This document shows, one piece after another, positions 62,219 through 64,000 of a stretch of 64,000 bases of DNA; within the stretch, counting starts at the first letter, position 1; every line of letters begins with the position of its first letter. Both the position numbers and the translations under genes were made by a program. This DNA is from JBFXAM01 sp050184295 (GTDB taxonomy: Bacteria; Planctomycetota; Phycisphaerae; UBA1845; Fen-1342), in contig JBFXAM010000001.1 of the NCBI GenBank assembly GCA_050184295.1, positions 149,024 to 213,023 on the forward strand. Reading direction: 5' to 3'. Below the pieces are notes generated by a model. The model ran no database searches. It saw only the letters and a list, made by a program, of their open reading frames with translations, and was not told the origin of the DNA.

Positions 62219-62830
62219 CTAGCCGCCGCGGACGCCCGCCACGGCCATCGATCCGCACGAGCAAAGCAGCAGCGCCCCGCAGACGCCGAGGCTGACCCAG
62301 CCGTTCCAGTTCTGGCGTCGGCGCTGGGAAACGCTGGCGGCGGCGAGCGCAACGCCCAGGATGCTCAGCAGCGGCATTCCCAGGCCGGCAATCGCGAGGA
62401 GCGTGGACGGCGGACGCTCCTGGATGTAACGCATGAGCTCGTCCTGCGTCGGGCGCTGGCCGGCGTGCTGGGACATGTATTCCATTCCGACGCTGACGGC
62501 GATGACCAACTGCACACCGAAGAGCACGACGGCGCAGACGGCGCAGACCAGCGCGAGCTTTCCGAAACGCGTCGCGGCGGCGTGGCGGGCGAAGGCGGCG
62601 GGATCGGGAAGGTCGCCGGCCGCGTCGGCGTCGGCCACGGCGCCCCAGGAAACGCCGTCGGCTGGAGCGGTGGACGGGCGCGCCACGGGCGCGCCGGCGG
62701 CATCGTAGGTCGACGCGGCCGGGACGGTTACCAGCCGGCGGCAATAGGGGCAGGTGGCGCTCTGGTTGGCGTAGGCGTCATCGACCTCGATCGGCTGCTC
62801 GCAGCCGGGACAGCGGAACTGGATCGGCAT
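62219..62830 (-). CDS. zinc-ribbon membrane protein
   Basis: 203 residues. The N-terminal zinc ribbon MPIQFRCPGCEQPIEVDDAY with CPYC 12 residues on is common at the start of planctomycete membrane proteins. A linker rich in Ala/Asp leads to three hydrophobic helices (LALVCAVCAVVLFGVQLVIAVSV, LLAIAGLGMPLLSILGVALAAA, GVCGALLLCSCGSMAVAGV). The helices suggest a DUF4190-like module. ATG 62830 is chosen because the ribbon begins there; an upstream GTG at 62878 is in frame. Function unknown. Confidence 0.8.
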   Translation of the reverse strand: MPIQFRCPGCEQPIEVDDAYANQSATCPYCRRLVTVPAASTYDAAGAPVARPSTAPADGVSWGAVADADAAGDLPDPAAFARHAAATRFGKLALVCAVCAVVLFGVQLVIAVSVGMEYMSQHAGQRPTQDELMRYIQERPPSTLLAIAGLGMPLLSILGVALAAASVSQRRRQNWNGWVSLGVCGALLLCSCGSMAVAGVRGG

Positions 62831-62933
62831 GCGTGCGGTCTCGGGAGGTTCCTCTGTGTCGCTGACAGCACCCACCACGCACGTGGCAGGCGGCCCGGTC
62901 CCGCACTTGCCGGCGGGGATCCGATCGGCGCCA

Positions 62934-64000
62934 CTATTCGTAGCGGAGCGCGTCGACCGGGTCGAGCCGGCTGGCCTTCCACGCCGGATAAATGCCGCTG
63001 ATCACGCCGACGACCGTTGCGGTCAGGAAGGCGTACGCGACGACGGTGAACGTGACCTCGGTTTTGAAGAGGTCGACGACGACGTTCTCGAGCAGGTCCG
63101 CGAACATCACGCCGAGCAGCACGCCGAAGCCGCCGCCCAGGAGGCTGATGATCAGCGCCTCGACGAGGAACTGGAGCAGGATGTCTCCGCGGCGGGCGCC
63201 GACGGCAATGCGGACGCCGATCTCGCGGGTGCGCTCGGTGACGGAAACGAGCATGATGTTCATGATTCCGATGCCGCCGACGACGAGGCTGATGCCGGCG
63301 ATGCTGTAGAAAACGACGCGGAAGATCATGGTGGCCTGGTTGATGTTCCGGAGGGCCTCTTCCTGGTTGAAGATCTGGAAGTCGTCGGACTGGCCGACGC
63401 GGAGGTTATGGGCGTTCCGCAACGCGGTGCGCACCTGCTTCTGAAGCTCCGTGAGCTTGCCGCTGTCGCGGGCGAGGATGGTCAGTCGATTGAGCCACTT
63501 GCGGTTGAAGAACCGGTTGAGGCCGGCCTCGATCGGCATATAGACGGTTTCGTCCGCATTCAGAAAGCCGAGGTTGCCCTTCTTCTCCATGACGCCGAGC
63601 ACGCGGTACGTCGCACCGCTGATATTGACGCTCTCGCCGATCGGGTCGGCGCCGCTGAAGAGCTTTTCGGCGACCTTGTTGCCGAGCAGGACGACGTTCG
63701 CCAGCTCATCGCCGGCCTCGCTCTTGTTGAAGACACGGCCGCGCTGGGCCTCGAAGACGTTGATTTCAAAGTACTTCTCGGAGGTCGCGACCACGGTGAA
63801 GTCTTCGGAGCGCTGAAAGCGCTTGACCGTGGCGCTGCCGAGGGCTTCCGGCGAGATCGAGTCGATCTCGTCGCGCAGATCGCGCGTCAGCTTCTCGATG
63901 TCGGCGAGCACGAGCGTCTGGGCGGCGCCGACCGAGCGGCCCTCGATGCGCGCGACCGAAGGCATGACATAACGCACGTTCGAGCCGAGCGACTTGAAGT
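62934..64000 (-). CDS. MacB/FtsX-type ABC transporter permease, 5' end cut by window
   Basis: At least 355 residues; the frame is open to the window edge, where it reads FKSLGSNVRYVMPS, the usual MacB periplasmic start after the first helix. The visible part holds the periplasmic core (SEKYFEINVFEAQRGRVFN, GNKVAEKLFSGADPIGESVNI, YRVLGVMEKKG), then IAGISLVVGGIGIMNIMLVSVTERTREIGVRIAVGARRGDIL and the closing helices with YPAWKASRLDPVDALRYE, the standard FtsX-domain ending. MacB-like permeases use an ATPase gene, probably beyond the window, to drive export of peptides, lipoproteins or drugs. Confidence 0.92.
   Translation of the reverse strand, partial: FKSLGSNVRYVMPSVARIEGRSVGAAQTLVLADIEKLTRDLRDEIDSISPEALGSATVKRFQRSEDFTVVATSEKYFEINVFEAQRGRVFNKSEAGDELANVVLLGNKVAEKLFSGADPIGESVNISGATYRVLGVMEKKGNLGFLNADETVYMPIEAGLNRFFNRKWLNRLTILARDSGKLTELQKQVRTALRNAHNLRVGQSDDFQIFNQEEALRNINQATMIFRVVFYSIAGISLVVGGIGIMNIMLVSVTERTREIGVRIAVGARRGDILLQFLVEALIISLLGGGFGVLLGVMFADLLENVVVDLFKTEVTFTVVAYAFLTATVVGVISGIYPAWKASRLDPVDALRYE

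Overview
The window is GC-rich DNA (roughly 70% by eye) that looks like a chromosomal segment of a Planctomycetota bacterium, probably Phycisphaerae-like. The main clues are secreted proteins carrying paired dockerin-like repeats of the form [16 protein letters not shown], choice-of-anchor B and DNRLRE proteins, PQQ-type propellers, several ECF sigma/anti-sigma pairs with large unusual anti-sigma factors, and many short convergent or divergent transcription units. I saw no rRNA, tRNA, CRISPR array, prophage or plasmid functions. Both end genes are cut: a PQQ-dependent sugar dehydrogenase at the left and a MacB/FtsX-type permease at the right.

Layout. 1-6 kb: sugar dehydrogenase, DNRLRE surface protein, MetF, and EtfB/EtfA. 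6-9.3 kb: purH carrying a large in-frame insertion made of a REP-associated tyrosine transposase (RAYT) domain and three tandem repeats. 9.4-17.5 kb: envelope and secreted proteins (PQQ propeller, OmpA-like lipoprotein, NamZ-type muramidase, two dockerin-like proteins). 17.5-29 kb: CBM9-like protein, S1/P1 nuclease, two ECF sigma/anti-sigma pairs, MFS transporter, amidohydrolase, aminotransferase, RsmG. 29-40 kb: MazG-like protein, gluzincin-type peptidase, 2-hydroxyacid dehydrogenase, YggS, a CdaA-CdaR fusion, a TSP3 protein, an M61 peptidase and a thioredoxin-like protein. 40-48 kb: the ImuA/ImuB mutagenesis pair, HIT protein, a VKOR-DsbA-DsbA fusion, YmdB-type phosphodiesterase and QueC. 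48-51 kb: a four-gene ECF/anti-sigma/CnrX-like/ferritin-like operon. 51-64 kb: class V aminotransferase, S41 protease, GNAT, YhcH, SEC-C and RdgC-like proteins, several lipoproteins, DUF4198 and DUF2203 proteins, and the permease.

Most units are single genes or short runs. The clear translational couplings (ATGA overlaps) are sigma to anti-sigma at 27.4 kb, MazG-like to DUF1570-like at 30.36 kb, M61 to thioredoxin-like at 38.98 kb, and anti-sigma to CnrX-like to ferritin-like at 49.7-50.3 kb.

The most unusual item is purH. A 400-residue insertion sits immediately before the catalytic Lys-His motif of the AICAR transformylase domain. The transposase domain keeps its HUH motif and candidate nucleophilic Tyr, but has no start or stop codon of its own, and all flanking repeat periods (12, 33 and 39 bp) are multiples of three. 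Other points worth a second look: a CdaA-CdaR fusion with altered DGA and RHR motifs, a double DsbA in which the second domain has lost CxxC, a recurring TANNNT box exactly 6 nt upstream of several start codons (candidate leaderless mRNAs), and small intergenic hairpin elements including one with terminal inverted repeats.
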